From positions 1 to 64,000 of the forward strand of contig NZ_SLZZ01000013.1 in the NCBI RefSeq assembly GCF_004346165.1: a DNA stretch of 64,000 bases, read 5' to 3'. Origin of the DNA: Muricomes intestini. GTDB lineage: Bacteria; Bacillota; Clostridia; Lachnospirales; Lachnospiraceae. Every line of letters starts with the position of its first letter. Positions within the stretch are counted from its first letter, which is position 1. Shown piece by piece: positions 32,893 through 42,070 of the stretch. The position numbers were made by a program, and so were the translations under genes. The notes beneath the pieces are model-generated. The model was not told the DNA's origin, did no database searches, and was given only the letters and a program-made list of their open reading frames with translations.

Positions 32893-33942
32893 TTATTCCG
32901 CTATTTTCACTACTGCTTTTACAATTCTAGCTTTATCTTTTACGCTTTCGTCCATAGCTTTCTGGATATCGTTGAAGTCAAAGATATGAGTAGCAATACC
33001 CTTCAGATTGACTTTTCCCTCCGCAACTGCCTCGATTGCCATAGGATAAATATGACGGTATCTGAATACAGTCTTGAAGGTGACCTCTTTATCTAGGGCA
33101 AGGCTCATGGAAAGATTCATTTTGCCGGTCTTGCCATATCCCACGAGCACAATATTAGAGCCTTTTCTCACAACTTCGATTGCCTGATTCGTAGTAATTT
33201 CTGTTCCCGCCGTCTCAATAGCCAGATCGAAGCCTTCTTCTCCCGTGATACGTTTTGCAGCTTCAATCACATCTTCCTGACTTGCATTGATGACACCCGT
33301 TGCTCCCAGTTCCATCGCTTTTTCCAAACGTTTTTCCATAATATCTACTACATAAACTTTAGATACTCCACAGGCTTTCAATGCCATCATGGACACCAGT
33401 CCGATACACCCGGCGCCAAACACCACTGCACACTGTCCCGCATGGGCATCTCCCTGGCGTGCAGCATGGAACCCGACTGACAGAGGTTCAATCAGCGCCC
33501 CCTCCAGTGTGCTCACATTATCCGGCAATTTAAAGCAGAGCGTCTCGGGATGTGCCACATATTCCTGGAACACACCATCTACAGGAGGCGTTGCAAAGAA
33601 AACAACATCCTGGCAGAGATTGTATTTTCCCTCTCTGCAGAATCTGCATTTTCCGCAGGTCTTTCCCGGTTCCAGCGCGACCCTGTCGCCCGGTTTCAGA
33701 TACTTGACTTTCTTCCCAACTTCGACTACTGTGCCTCCCGGCTCATGTCCCAGCACAAAAGGAGGCTCTACAACATAATCGCCAATTCTTCCACTTTCAT
33801 AATAGTGCATATCACTTCCGCAAATACCTACGTACTCCAGTTTCACCAAAACCTCTTCATCCTCAGGAACAGGAATCGGCCTTGTAGTGTATCCCATCTT
33901 CCCAATTCCGTTCATAACCGCTACTTTCATTGTTCCTTCCAT
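32893..33942 (-). CDS. Zinc-dependent polyol dehydrogenase (sorbitol/xylitol type) 1
   Basis: Medium-chain dehydrogenase of 349 residues. It has GICGSDMHYYE around the catalytic Cys, GHEPGG, four structural Cys (CGKCRFCREGKYNLC) and VFGAGCIG for NAD. The SDMHYYE pattern is characteristic of sorbitol/xylitol dehydrogenase-like enzymes. It is very similar in plan to 42071-43108. AAAGGAG precedes the ATG. It lies 36 bases after ROK regulator 2 and is probably cotranscribed with it. Confidence 0.88.
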   Translation of the reverse strand: MEGTMKVAVMNGIGKMGYTTRPIPVPEDEEVLVKLEYVGICGSDMHYYESGRIGDYVVEPPFVLGHEPGGTVVEVGKKVKYLKPGDRVALEPGKTCGKCRFCREGKYNLCQDVVFFATPPVDGVFQEYVAHPETLCFKLPDNVSTLEGALIEPLSVGFHAARQGDAHAGQCAVVFGAGCIGLVSMMALKACGVSKVYVVDIMEKRLEKAMELGATGVINASQEDVIEAAKRITGEEGFDLAIETAGTEITTNQAIEVVRKGSNIVLVGYGKTGKMNLSMSLALDKEVTFKTVFRYRHIYPMAIEAVAEGKVNLKGIATHIFDFNDIQKAMDESVKDKARIVKAVVKIAE

Positions 33943-33978
33943 GTTCTTTCTCCTTTCAGCCCTCCCAAGTTATTTCTT

Positions 33979-35151
33979 CTAAATACTATTCATGAAATCT
34001 TCGATGTAAAATACAGCCGCCCCCAGCGCCGATGCTTCATTTTGGAATGTACATACAGAAATATAATCCCCCGCACCTTCGAAAATATTCCTCCTGGCAA
34101 CTTTGTCCCGAAGTTCACTGATATAGGGCTTCATACAACTTCCAACATAACCCCCGAGAACCACTTCGCAGTCGAAACACATTCTCAGATTATCTACCGC
34201 AATAGACAGATCTTCTAGATATGTGTCCCATGCCTTCCTTATCTCTGGATTTTCCTTCTCCAATTCTACAAAGAACTGCTCCAGCTGACCATCGGTCTCT
34301 TTTGACAGGCGCAGAGCGGAACAATACGCATCCACACAGCCTTTCTTCCCACAGTAGCAGGTGTCCCCGTCTGGATGTATTGTAAGATGTCCAAATTCCC
34401 CACTATGCCAGTGATTCCCTATATACATGTTTTCAAATACACTTGTAGAATAGTCGTCATCTTCCATATACTCGGAAGAATTTTGAAACAGAATTGCCCC
34501 CCCCACTGTATTACTCAACGACAGGTAAACCAGATTCTCTTTTAGATATCCTAATCCCCATTCCGAGGCTGCCGCTGCACTGGCATCATTAATCAGAGTG
34601 CAGGGATAAGGAATATAGCGGGAAAACACATCTCCTGCTACATCGTATAAGTTCAATGCCCGTGAGTATGTAATATAATTTCTTGGCATATCCACTATGG
34701 CGGGAACCGAAATTCCGACACCTGTTACCTTATCCTTGTCCACCTGCTCTTCTTCAACAAACTCTTCCAGCACCCTGCCCAGAGTCTTAAAATATGCATC
34801 CTCAAATACAAATTTTTCCCGAAGACGTGCACTTGCTTTCACGGCCTTTGTCAAATCTGTCAGTACAATACCTATATGATTCTGTGTGATTTCGATTCCA
34901 AGTGCATATCGGATATCCTTCACTGTCGTAAGAGCCTTAGGCTTTCTGCCTCCATTGGACTCTAGTTCTCCCGCATCCAGAAGCACACCTGCTTCATTTA
35001 GTTCCCTCACAATTTGAAGAACCGTGGGGCTGCTCATGTGGAGTGCCGCAGCCACCTCGGGCATAGACGTCTTTTCTTTGCTGTTAATGTAGCGGAAGAC
35101 CCTGTTACGATTTAATTTCTTTACCTCTGAGTTATTTTTGCTTTTCTTCAT
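33979..35151 (-). CDS. ROK-family transcriptional regulator 2
   Basis: NagC/XylR-like repressor of 390 residues. The winged helix-turn-helix covers about residues 12-60 (TSMPEVAAALHMSSPTVLQ). The ROK domain has the zinc motif CYCGKKGC and GISVPAIVD. It is paralogous to ROK regulator 1. The start ATG at 35151 has only a modest AGAAGG site. It has its own promoter with a palindrome and leads into the dehydrogenase gene after it. Confidence 0.88.
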   Translation of the reverse strand: MKKSKNNSEVKKLNRNRVFRYINSKEKTSMPEVAAALHMSSPTVLQIVRELNEAGVLLDAGELESNGGRKPKALTTVKDIRYALGIEITQNHIGIVLTDLTKAVKASARLREKFVFEDAYFKTLGRVLEEFVEEEQVDKDKVTGVGISVPAIVDMPRNYITYSRALNLYDVAGDVFSRYIPYPCTLINDASAAAASEWGLGYLKENLVYLSLSNTVGGAILFQNSSEYMEDDDYSTSVFENMYIGNHWHSGEFGHLTIHPDGDTCYCGKKGCVDAYCSALRLSKETDGQLEQFFVELEKENPEIRKAWDTYLEDLSIAVDNLRMCFDCEVVLGGYVGSCMKPYISELRDKVARRNIFEGAGDYISVCTFQNEASALGAAVFYIEDFMNSI

Positions 35152-35195
35152 GGTGCCTTCTCTTCTGCCTTGTTAAAACTTAAACATTATTTTCT

Positions 35196-35261
35196 ACTTT
35201 AATAAAATGTCTAATAAAGTGGTTGCAATAATAAAATAGCACTTTTATACAAACTTATCAA
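35196..35261 (-). promoter_or_regulatory. Promoter and palindrome upstream of ROK regulator 2
   Basis: TTGATA (35261-35256), a 17-base spacer and TATTTT (35238-35233). Just downstream the inverted repeat ACTTTAATA/TAATAAAGT (35196-35220) could be the autoregulatory operator. Confidence 0.65.
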
Positions 35262-35362
35262 TATTTTTATCTCTGATTTTATAGGTTTCGTCACTTTATA
35301 CAATTTCAAGCTTGAAATTTTAGTACATTTTTTCTTATCATAGTCACTATATATCCGTTGTC

Positions 35363-36436
35363 TCACATACAATATATGTCCGCTGCCTCATATGTGCCAT
35401 AAGGGGTTGATATCACGCTGCACGGCCAGTTCCCAGTTCGTGTCAGAGTAATAACTCCGTTCTCTTCAAGGATAGTTGTTTCTTCACATTTAGTTCCCAG
35501 AATGGTAGGATTCCATGCATATGCCTGATTCCTGTGCATAACAGAAGTCATTCCAGGAACAGCAACCCACTCTCTGCACTGATATCCCGTAGGCCCGCCC
35601 TGGTGATGAGCTTTCCACTCATCTTCCCAGCCAGCTTTACAGTACAGTTCTTTCACACAATCAAAGTATTCGCCATAAGAAAGACCATCTCTCATCATGG
35701 TCTGCATGCAGGCAAAAATATACTGTGTTTTTTTACACCGCTCTTTGATTTCCTCCGGAATATTACTAAAATACACAATCCTCGTCATGCTGATATTCAG
35801 TCCGTATTTTTCGCCCCCCAATACCACCATAAGACTTTTTTCAATCGGCTTATCTGTAGGAAAAGGATGGCGGTAATCCAATATCCTGGAATCAGAGCCT
35901 ACCAGCACGCAATCCGGAGCGATTCCTTTTTGAATGCAAAGACTCTTGAGCAGACCGGCAATTTCGTTCTCCGTCTGCCCCGGCCTTGCGCTGTGGCACA
36001 CATGCTCTGCGATTTTTGCACATTCCGTACCAATTGCCTTGTAGCGTAATTTTTCTTCCTCTGACAAAACCATTCTAAGCTCTATCAAACCTTCCAGTGC
36101 ATTTTCCGTTCCCGCAATCCCGGTGTCAGATACGAATTTTCCTGGAGACACCAGCTCTCTTAGAGTTTCCTCTATAGACTCATACCAGGGAACCTCTATC
36201 ACTGTTCCATGGAGAGGGTTCTGTTCTGCTCCCATGCGGGCAGCATCGCTGCTATCAGCCACCAGCCATACGTTTTCCCGGGTAATGACATAATAGGCAA
36301 CACCTTCTGCATCGTTGGCAACTACATGGTTCTTCGCCCCCTGACTAATCCACGCATAGCTATCCCTTCTGCCCAGAATCACACCATCATAATCCTTCTG
36401 CCGCATCCATTCCCGGATTCTTTTTAATGTCTCCAT
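35363..36436 (-). CDS. M24-fold (pita-bread) protein lacking metal ligands, copy 1
   Basis: Protein of 357 residues with the creatinase N-terminal domain (LGRRDSYAW near residue 21) and the M24 catalytic fold. In active aminopeptidases the fold holds two Asp, His and two Glu. Here the Asp pair is gone (VVLGGEKYGLNISMTRI) and the first Glu is replaced (AWNP), while the HQGGPTGY His and the last Glu remain. It is therefore unlikely to be a metallopeptidase. It is encoded with a zinc dehydrogenase after an AraC regulator; a second such protein occurs at 52098. The function is unknown. Confidence 0.75.
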   Translation of the reverse strand: METLKRIREWMRQKDYDGVILGRRDSYAWISQGAKNHVVANDAEGVAYYVITRENVWLVADSSDAARMGAEQNPLHGTVIEVPWYESIEETLRELVSPGKFVSDTGIAGTENALEGLIELRMVLSEEEKLRYKAIGTECAKIAEHVCHSARPGQTENEIAGLLKSLCIQKGIAPDCVLVGSDSRILDYRHPFPTDKPIEKSLMVVLGGEKYGLNISMTRIVYFSNIPEEIKERCKKTQYIFACMQTMMRDGLSYGEYFDCVKELYCKAGWEDEWKAHHQGGPTGYQCREWVAVPGMTSVMHRNQAYAWNPTILGTKCEETTILEENGVITLTRTGNWPCSVISTPYGTYEAADIYCM

Positions 36437-36447
36437 ATCGCACCCGC

Positions 36448-37512
36448 CTATTCCATCTCATGATTGATGCAAACCTTACCGGTCTTTCCTGTTGCAAATA
36501 CTTCAAATGCTTTATCCGTTTCTTTTAGCGGAAATCTGTGTGTAATGATGTCGGAAGGATGGATTTTCTTTCTGTCTAAGAATTCCACCAGCCTTTCCAT
36601 ATTTCCCACAGAAGTCACCCATGAACCGTGAAGTGTCAGGTTCTTATGAAGCAGAAGGGGGCTTGGCTCAAAGGTTACAGTTCCCTGCTCCCCGAGGAAA
36701 ACAACATTTCCCCACATTCTGGCAACTTCCAGACACTGGTGCCTTCCGATGCTGCTTCCTGAGCAGTCAACTGCAGCTTCAACGCCCTTTCCCTCTGTCA
36801 GATTCATCACTTCACTGACTGCATGTTCACCGCCCTGCACAACCTCATCTGCCCCGATTCTCTTTGCCATTTCCAGACGTTCGGGTGAGATGTCAACCCC
36901 AATAGCTTTCGCCCCCATTGCTTTGGCAAGCATAATTGCAGCCTGTCCTACAGGCCCAAGTCCCATAACCATGACGATATCTCTGCCGGAAACATTGGCT
37001 CTCAAAAGACCCTGATAAGCCGTTCCAAATCCGCAGGCTATCATGGCCCCGTCTTCATATGTCAGAAAATCCGGAAGATGAATACACGTACTTGTATCCG
37101 CTACCATATATTCTGCCAGTGCACCGTCCCTTTGCCAGCCGTATGCCCTCCGCTGGGGCTGCTGACAGTTGATAAAAAATCCTTTTTTACACTCATCACA
37201 ATATCCGCAGCCCTGGATGTGATAAACCACTACTCTGTCACCTTCCTTGAAGTCTGTAACACCTTCTCCCACAGACACGACCTGCCCGCTTGGCTCATGT
37301 CCCGCAATGACATTGTCATACCTAGCTCCGCCGGTCTTATCCGTATGCTCAAAATAAATATACTTCAAATCACTTCCGCAAAGACTCGCCGCTTTCATTT
37401 TCAAAAGAACCTGTCCATGTCCCGGAACCGGTACATCACATTCACAGGACTCTACTTTTGCCCCTCCCGGCAGCTTCATGCCGAGCATTTTTTTAGGAAT
37501 CTGCTGATTCAT
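36448..37512 (-). CDS. Zinc-dependent alcohol/polyol dehydrogenase
   Basis: Medium-chain dehydrogenase of 354 residues with catalytic Cys in SLCGSDLKYIY, AGHEPSGQ, structural-zinc Cys cluster CGYCDECKKGFFINC and VMGLGPVGQ for NAD. It differs from the sorbitol dehydrogenase pair here by a longer N-terminus. AGGAGGT precedes the ATG; a TATACT -10 lies near 37540 with a poor -35, as expected for an activated promoter. The AraC regulator gene is directly upstream. Confidence 0.84.
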   Translation of the reverse strand: MNQQIPKKMLGMKLPGGAKVESCECDVPVPGHGQVLLKMKAASLCGSDLKYIYFEHTDKTGGARYDNVIAGHEPSGQVVSVGEGVTDFKEGDRVVVYHIQGCGYCDECKKGFFINCQQPQRRAYGWQRDGALAEYMVADTSTCIHLPDFLTYEDGAMIACGFGTAYQGLLRANVSGRDIVMVMGLGPVGQAAIMLAKAMGAKAIGVDISPERLEMAKRIGADEVVQGGEHAVSEVMNLTEGKGVEAAVDCSGSSIGRHQCLEVARMWGNVVFLGEQGTVTFEPSPLLLHKNLTLHGSWVTSVGNMERLVEFLDRKKIHPSDIITHRFPLKETDKAFEVFATGKTGKVCINHEME

Positions 37513-37624
37513 AATTACCTACCTCCTATTTTTTAAGCACAGTATAGCATCATTACATGACAAACTGAATTTCAAATCTTCTCTTTTCATGGACTATCTA
37601 ACATCATACCAGTGTGCAATCCAC

Positions 37625-37650
37625 AGGTATCAGGGGGCAAAATATAAATA
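37625..37650. repeat. Half copy of the GGGTCAAAAGG family at the AraC gene end
   Basis: GGTATCAGGGGGCAAAATA matches one end of the elements at 7325 and 8614. It includes the TGA stop and last codons (YFAP) of the AraC-type gene. Confidence 0.6.
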
Positions 37651-38520
37651 GTCACCTTTTTTGTACTCTTTTGGTGATACCCCTACTACTTTTTTAAATA
37701 TCCGGGAAAAATAATAAGGGTCTGTATACCCCATCTTTGTGCTTACTTCATAGATATACATATCTGTTGACTGCAGAAGTTTACAGGCCTCCTGCATTTT
37801 AAGGTGCAGAAAAAAGTCTACGGGGGACCGCCCTGTCTGTTCTTTAAAAATGGAATTTAGATAGCTTTTGGAAAGATCTACTTCCCTGGATATTTCCTCC
37901 AGCGTGAGCTGCTTTGTCAGATTTTTATACATGAAACGGATGACCATTGTCACATGCTTATCCTGAACACTGCTTTCATCCACTTTTTCCCTGTAATAGA
38001 CTTCTGCCAGGAGAAGCGAGAGCACCTGCGATAAATAAATAAAATTTCCCATTGTATAATTTCGCTCTAGAACCCTGAAAATCAAGTTAAAAAAAACTGC
38101 CATACGGTTCTCACTGTATTTGGAATTAATCTGCACCGTCCTGCACTCATCCAGAGGAAAATATTTTGTATTCTCCCCTTTAAAATGAACCCACAATATA
38201 CTCCATGGATCTTGATTATCTGCATAGTATTTATGCCTTTTCCCCCTTGGGATGCAAAAAGCCTCTGCCTTTTTTATAGAATAAGTTTTGCCGTCCACCT
38301 CTATGATTCCCTTCCCGTCTACACAGTAAATCAGAATATACTGGTCGGCTCCCTCCTCACGTTCCCTATAATGAGCCCTTGCCTTCGGAAAGAATCCCAC
38401 ATCTGTCGGGTAAAGGATTCTCACAAGGGGATGCCCTGCATAGTCCGCAAAGGATTCCGTTGGGATAATAATATAGCGTTCATCCTTGAATCCGTCTGAT
38501 TTTCCTGAAAATTCACTCAT
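37630..38520 (-). CDS. AraC-family transcriptional regulator
   Basis: Regulator of 296 residues with an N-terminal cupin sugar-sensing domain (about 25-110: YCVDGKGIIEVDGK, FCIPRGKRHKY) and two C-terminal helix-turn-helix motifs (LTLEEISREVDLSKSYL and YIYEVSTKMGYTDPYYFSRIFKK). CGGAGG precedes the ATG. It is divergent from the DUF5107 gene and upstream of a dehydrogenase and M24-like gene, so it probably activates one or both (inference). The C-terminus runs into a dispersed repeat. Confidence 0.9.
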   Translation of the reverse strand: MSEFSGKSDGFKDERYIIIPTESFADYAGHPLVRILYPTDVGFFPKARAHYREREEGADQYILIYCVDGKGIIEVDGKTYSIKKAEAFCIPRGKRHKYYADNQDPWSILWVHFKGENTKYFPLDECRTVQINSKYSENRMAVFFNLIFRVLERNYTMGNFIYLSQVLSLLLAEVYYREKVDESSVQDKHVTMVIRFMYKNLTKQLTLEEISREVDLSKSYLNSIFKEQTGRSPVDFFLHLKMQEACKLLQSTDMYIYEVSTKMGYTDPYYFSRIFKKVVGVSPKEYKKGDYLYFAP

Positions 38521-38736
38521 ATTCTGCCTCCGAAAAATGCTCGTGTTCTGTTGTTGGCTTCACTATAGCATTTCTGTGGAATATTGTCCATTTTTTTATA
38601 ATTTATGCCATTCCAACTCTCTGCCTGCTATGCTACTCTTTATATACGATACCGTGAAATATATGCGCCGATACACCAAAGCCCGTGTAATTCACATCAC
38701 GCCACATTTCAACGGAGTTCAGAAAGGAGTTATAAA

Positions 38737-41700
38737 ATGCAAGAAAATCGTGTTCATGTATGGGAGGAAACCATTATACTTCCTACTTATCCAGTCTATC
38801 CTCCGGAGAAGGCCCCTCTTTTTCTGGAAAACCGGGCCTATCAGGGAAGCACAGGAAAGGTTTACCCACTTCCCGTCACCGAAAAGATTTCTGACCAGAA
38901 AGAAGATATGGCTTATCACGCAGTTTTTCTGGAGAATGATTTTCTTTTTATCATGATTCTCCCGGAATTGGGAGGGCGCATCCAGCGTGCCCTGGATAAG
39001 ACCAACCAGTATGATTTTGTTTACTATAACCATGTTATTAAACCAGCACTGGTAGGTCTTACAGGTCCCTGGGTCTCAGGCGGAATTGAATTTAACTGGC
39101 CTCAGCATCATCGGCCCTCCACTTATTCTCCTGTGGACTTTTCCTTCCGGGAAAATGCAGACGGGTCAGCCAGCGTATATGTCAGCGAAATAGACAAGAT
39201 GTACGGGACAAAGGGGATGGCTTCCTTTACCCTCTACCCCGATAAGTCTTATATCGAAATTAAAGGGCAGCTTTTCAACCGTACCGATTTACCCCAGACT
39301 TTCCTCTGGTGGGCGAACCCGGCTGTCCCGGTCAATGACCATACATTTTCTGTCTTTCCGCCGGATGTTCATGCAGTGATGGACCATGGAAAACGGGCAG
39401 TTTCCACCTTCCCTGTCGCTACAGGAGAATATTACAAATATGATTATTCTGCAGGGGTTGATATTTCCTGCTATCGGAACATAGAAGTGCCGACCTCCTA
39501 TATGGCAGCTCATTCTGATTATGACTTTATTGGGAATTTTGATGAAAAAAAAGATGCGGGGCTGCTCCATGTAGCGGATCATCACATTGCACCGGGCAAA
39601 AAGCAATGGACCTGGGGGAACAGCGATTTCGGACAGGCCTGGGACAGAAATCTGACAGATGGGGACGGACCCTACATTGAGCTTATGACCGGGGTATATA
39701 CCGATAACCAGCCTGATTTTACCTGGCTTAAACCTTATGAGGAGAAAACATTCACACAATACTTTATGCCTTACAAACATGTCGGGCGCGTAAAGAATGC
39801 CACAAAAGATGCCGCATTAAACCTGGAGTTCGACAACGGACAATGTATGCTCAAAGCTTATGCCTCAGGTAAATATCCGCAGACCGTCATCAAGGTAATA
39901 AAAAATGATGAAATCCTGTTTTCGGACACCGCAGACTTATCTCCTGATACGTATTATGAGGCCTCTTTTAATACTACTTTGACAGAGCTTACCGGATGTA
40001 CTGCTGTGATTTTCGATAAAGACCAGAAGGAACTTGTGAGATATACTGCTGCTCCCCGGGAACTGGAACCCCTTCCTGCACCAGCAGCCGCCCTTCCTGC
40101 ACCTTCGGAGCTGAAATCTGTAGAAGAACTTTACCTTGCCGCCGCTCATCTGGAGCAATACCGGCATGCGACCTTCCTTCCGGAAGATTACTATATGGAA
40201 GGGCTTCGAAGAGATACAACAGACATCAGATTAAATGACGGTTACGGCATGCTTTTATATAAACAGGGACGGTTTCAGGAAAGCATTCCTTACTTTGAAA
40301 ATGCCATTCAAAAACAGACCTGGAAGAATCCAAATCCGGCTTCCGGAGAAGCTTATTTTCACCTTGGACTTGCCCTTACTATGTGCGGGAATGATGAGGA
40401 AGCTTTTGATGCTTTCTATAAATCCACCTGGTGCGCCGACACCCAGTCCTGCGGCTTTTACTGGCTGTCATGCCTGTCCGCCCGTAAAAAACGCTGCCAG
40501 GAGGCACTGGAATTTATCGACCAGTCACTTATAAGAAACTGGCATAACATGAAAGCCCGAACACTGAAAGCAACTCTCCTTAGAGTGCTCTCCCGTGATA
40601 ATGGAGCCTTCATTGAGGAAAGTCTGAAAATCGATCCGCTGGATCTTGGACTTCTTTATGAAGAAGCAATTGTCTCCGGTGACCGTGAATGCTGGGTAAA
40701 ACAAATGCGTACTCCGGCCCATAATTATCTCGCTTTGTCTCTGGATTATGTCAAAGCAGGGTTTTATGAAGACGCTTTTTCAATCTTATCAGCATACAGG
40801 GAATCTTCCCCTATGGTTGCTTATTATCAGGGATATATTCTGGGGAAAATGGGTGATATAGCTCAGGCCAAAGAGTATTATTCAAAGGGTGAAAAATGTG
40901 ATTACAGCGGCTGTTTTCCGAATCAGCCTGAAGAGATATTGATTTTGGAAGGTGTCATCGCCGCACTGCACAAGGCCCCAAATGCACACTACTACCTTGG
41001 CTGCCTCCTCTACGATAAGAGGCGGTACGAGGGCGCTGCTGCCCACTGGGAACTTGCACTGCTGCAGAATCCGGAATTTGCCATGGCAAGCCGGAATCTG
41101 GCAATTTATTACTACAACAAAGAACAGAATCTTCCAAAGGCTTTGGACTTTATGAAGAAAGCTTTTGCGCTGGAATCCACGTACCCCCGCTTTCTGCTGG
41201 AATACAACCAGCTGCTGGAAAAGATAAGGGTTTCCAATGAAGGACGTCTCGTGCTCCTATCCGAACACCTGGATATGGTAAAAGAAAAAGATGCGCTGTA
41301 TCTGGATTACATTACACTTTTAAACCTGACAGGACAATTTGATCAGGCTCTGAAACACCTTTCTTCCCATCAGTTTCACCCCTGGGAGGGCGGGGAGGGT
41401 AAGGTAAGCAAGCAATACCGATATGCCCTGATCCATAAGGCAATCCGGCTGATTGAAAAAGGAGATTATGATGCAGCTATCGATTTACTGAAAGCTTCCA
41501 AAACCTATCCCCACAATCTGGGTGAAGGAAAACTCCCCGGGACACAGGATGCAATGGCCGACTATTATATAGGAAAAGCTTTCCTTGGAAAGCAGGATGT
41601 GGAATCTGCCAGGCAGTATTTCCACATGGCAGTTCAAAAAGAGGAAACACCCTCCAGTGTGCTGTACTACAACGATCAGCCCTCTGATTTCATCTTCTAT

Positions 41701-42009
41701 CAGGCTTTGGCGAAAGAAGAATTAAAAGACACTGCAGGGGCAAAAAAATGCTATCACCAGCTTCTTAGTTTCGGACAAAAACATATATTTGATGAGGTTG
41801 ATTTTGACTACTTTGCGGTCTCCCTCCCAGAAATTGAAGTATTCCCCTCACATCCTAAAGAAAGGAACCGACTGTACTGTATGTATCTAATGGCACTTGG
41901 GAATATTGGGCTGGGGCATATATCAGAAGCACGGAAGCTGCTGGGAGACATACTGGCAGAATCACCGGGGTATCAGGGGGCAATCGAACATTTAGAATAT
42001 CTCAGATAA
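38737..42009 (+). CDS. DUF5107/TPR protein
   Basis: Large protein of 1090 residues without signal peptide, so probably cytoplasmic. The N-terminal half (about 40-400) is a beta-rich DUF5107 domain resembling sugar mutarotase-like sandwiches, with LPELGGRIQRALDK, WVSGGIEFNWPQHHRPSTY and a Trp/Asp-rich WTWGNSDFGQAWDRN segment. The C-terminal half is a run of TPR-like helical repeats (e.g. MLLYKQGRFQESIPYFENAI, YYLGCLLYDKRRYEGAAAHW). AAAGGAG lies 7 bases before the ATG at 38737. A carbohydrate role is inferred from its neighbours; no enzyme activity can be assigned. Confidence 0.82.
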   Translation: MQENRVHVWEETIILPTYPVYPPEKAPLFLENRAYQGSTGKVYPLPVTEKISDQKEDMAYHAVFLENDFLFIMILPELGGRIQRALDKTNQYDFVYYNHVIKPALVGLTGPWVSGGIEFNWPQHHRPSTYSPVDFSFRENADGSASVYVSEIDKMYGTKGMASFTLYPDKSYIEIKGQLFNRTDLPQTFLWWANPAVPVNDHTFSVFPPDVHAVMDHGKRAVSTFPVATGEYYKYDYSAGVDISCYRNIEVPTSYMAAHSDYDFIGNFDEKKDAGLLHVADHHIAPGKKQWTWGNSDFGQAWDRNLTDGDGPYIELMTGVYTDNQPDFTWLKPYEEKTFTQYFMPYKHVGRVKNATKDAALNLEFDNGQCMLKAYASGKYPQTVIKVIKNDEILFSDTADLSPDTYYEASFNTTLTELTGCTAVIFDKDQKELVRYTAAPRELEPLPAPAAALPAPSELKSVEELYLAAAHLEQYRHATFLPEDYYMEGLRRDTTDIRLNDGYGMLLYKQGRFQESIPYFENAIQKQTWKNPNPASGEAYFHLGLALTMCGNDEEAFDAFYKSTWCADTQSCGFYWLSCLSARKKRCQEALEFIDQSLIRNWHNMKARTLKATLLRVLSRDNGAFIEESLKIDPLDLGLLYEEAIVSGDRECWVKQMRTPAHNYLALSLDYVKAGFYEDAFSILSAYRESSPMVAYYQGYILGKMGDIAQAKEYYSKGEKCDYSGCFPNQPEEILILEGVIAALHKAPNAHYYLGCLLYDKRRYEGAAAHWELALLQNPEFAMASRNLAIYYYNKEQNLPKALDFMKKAFALESTYPRFLLEYNQLLEKIRVSNEGRLVLLSEHLDMVKEKDALYLDYITLLNLTGQFDQALKHLSSHQFHPWEGGEGKVSKQYRYALIHKAIRLIEKGDYDAAIDLLKASKTYPHNLGEGKLPGTQDAMADYYIGKAFLGKQDVESARQYFHMAVQKEETPSSVLYYNDQPSDFIFYQALAKEELKDTAGAKKCYHQLLSFGQKHIFDEVDFDYFAVSLPEIEVFPSHPKERNRLYCMYLMALGNIGLGHISEARKLLGDILAESPGYQGAIEHLEYLR

Positions 42010-42018
42010 CTGTGCAGT

Positions 42019-42048
42019 GGGGCTGTCTATTTCAGGACAGTCCCTTTT
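42019..42048 (+). terminator. Terminator after the DUF5107 gene
   Basis: GGGGCTGTC (42019-42027) pairs with GACAGTCCC (42036-42044) with one wobble, followed by TTTT. It separates convergent genes. Confidence 0.75.
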
Positions 42049-42070
42049 CATATTCTCTAAAAATCAGTAT

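Noticed and set aside
35363-36436. Xaa-Pro aminopeptidase
   Set aside because: Three of five metal ligands are missing, so a standard M24 peptidase call would mislead.
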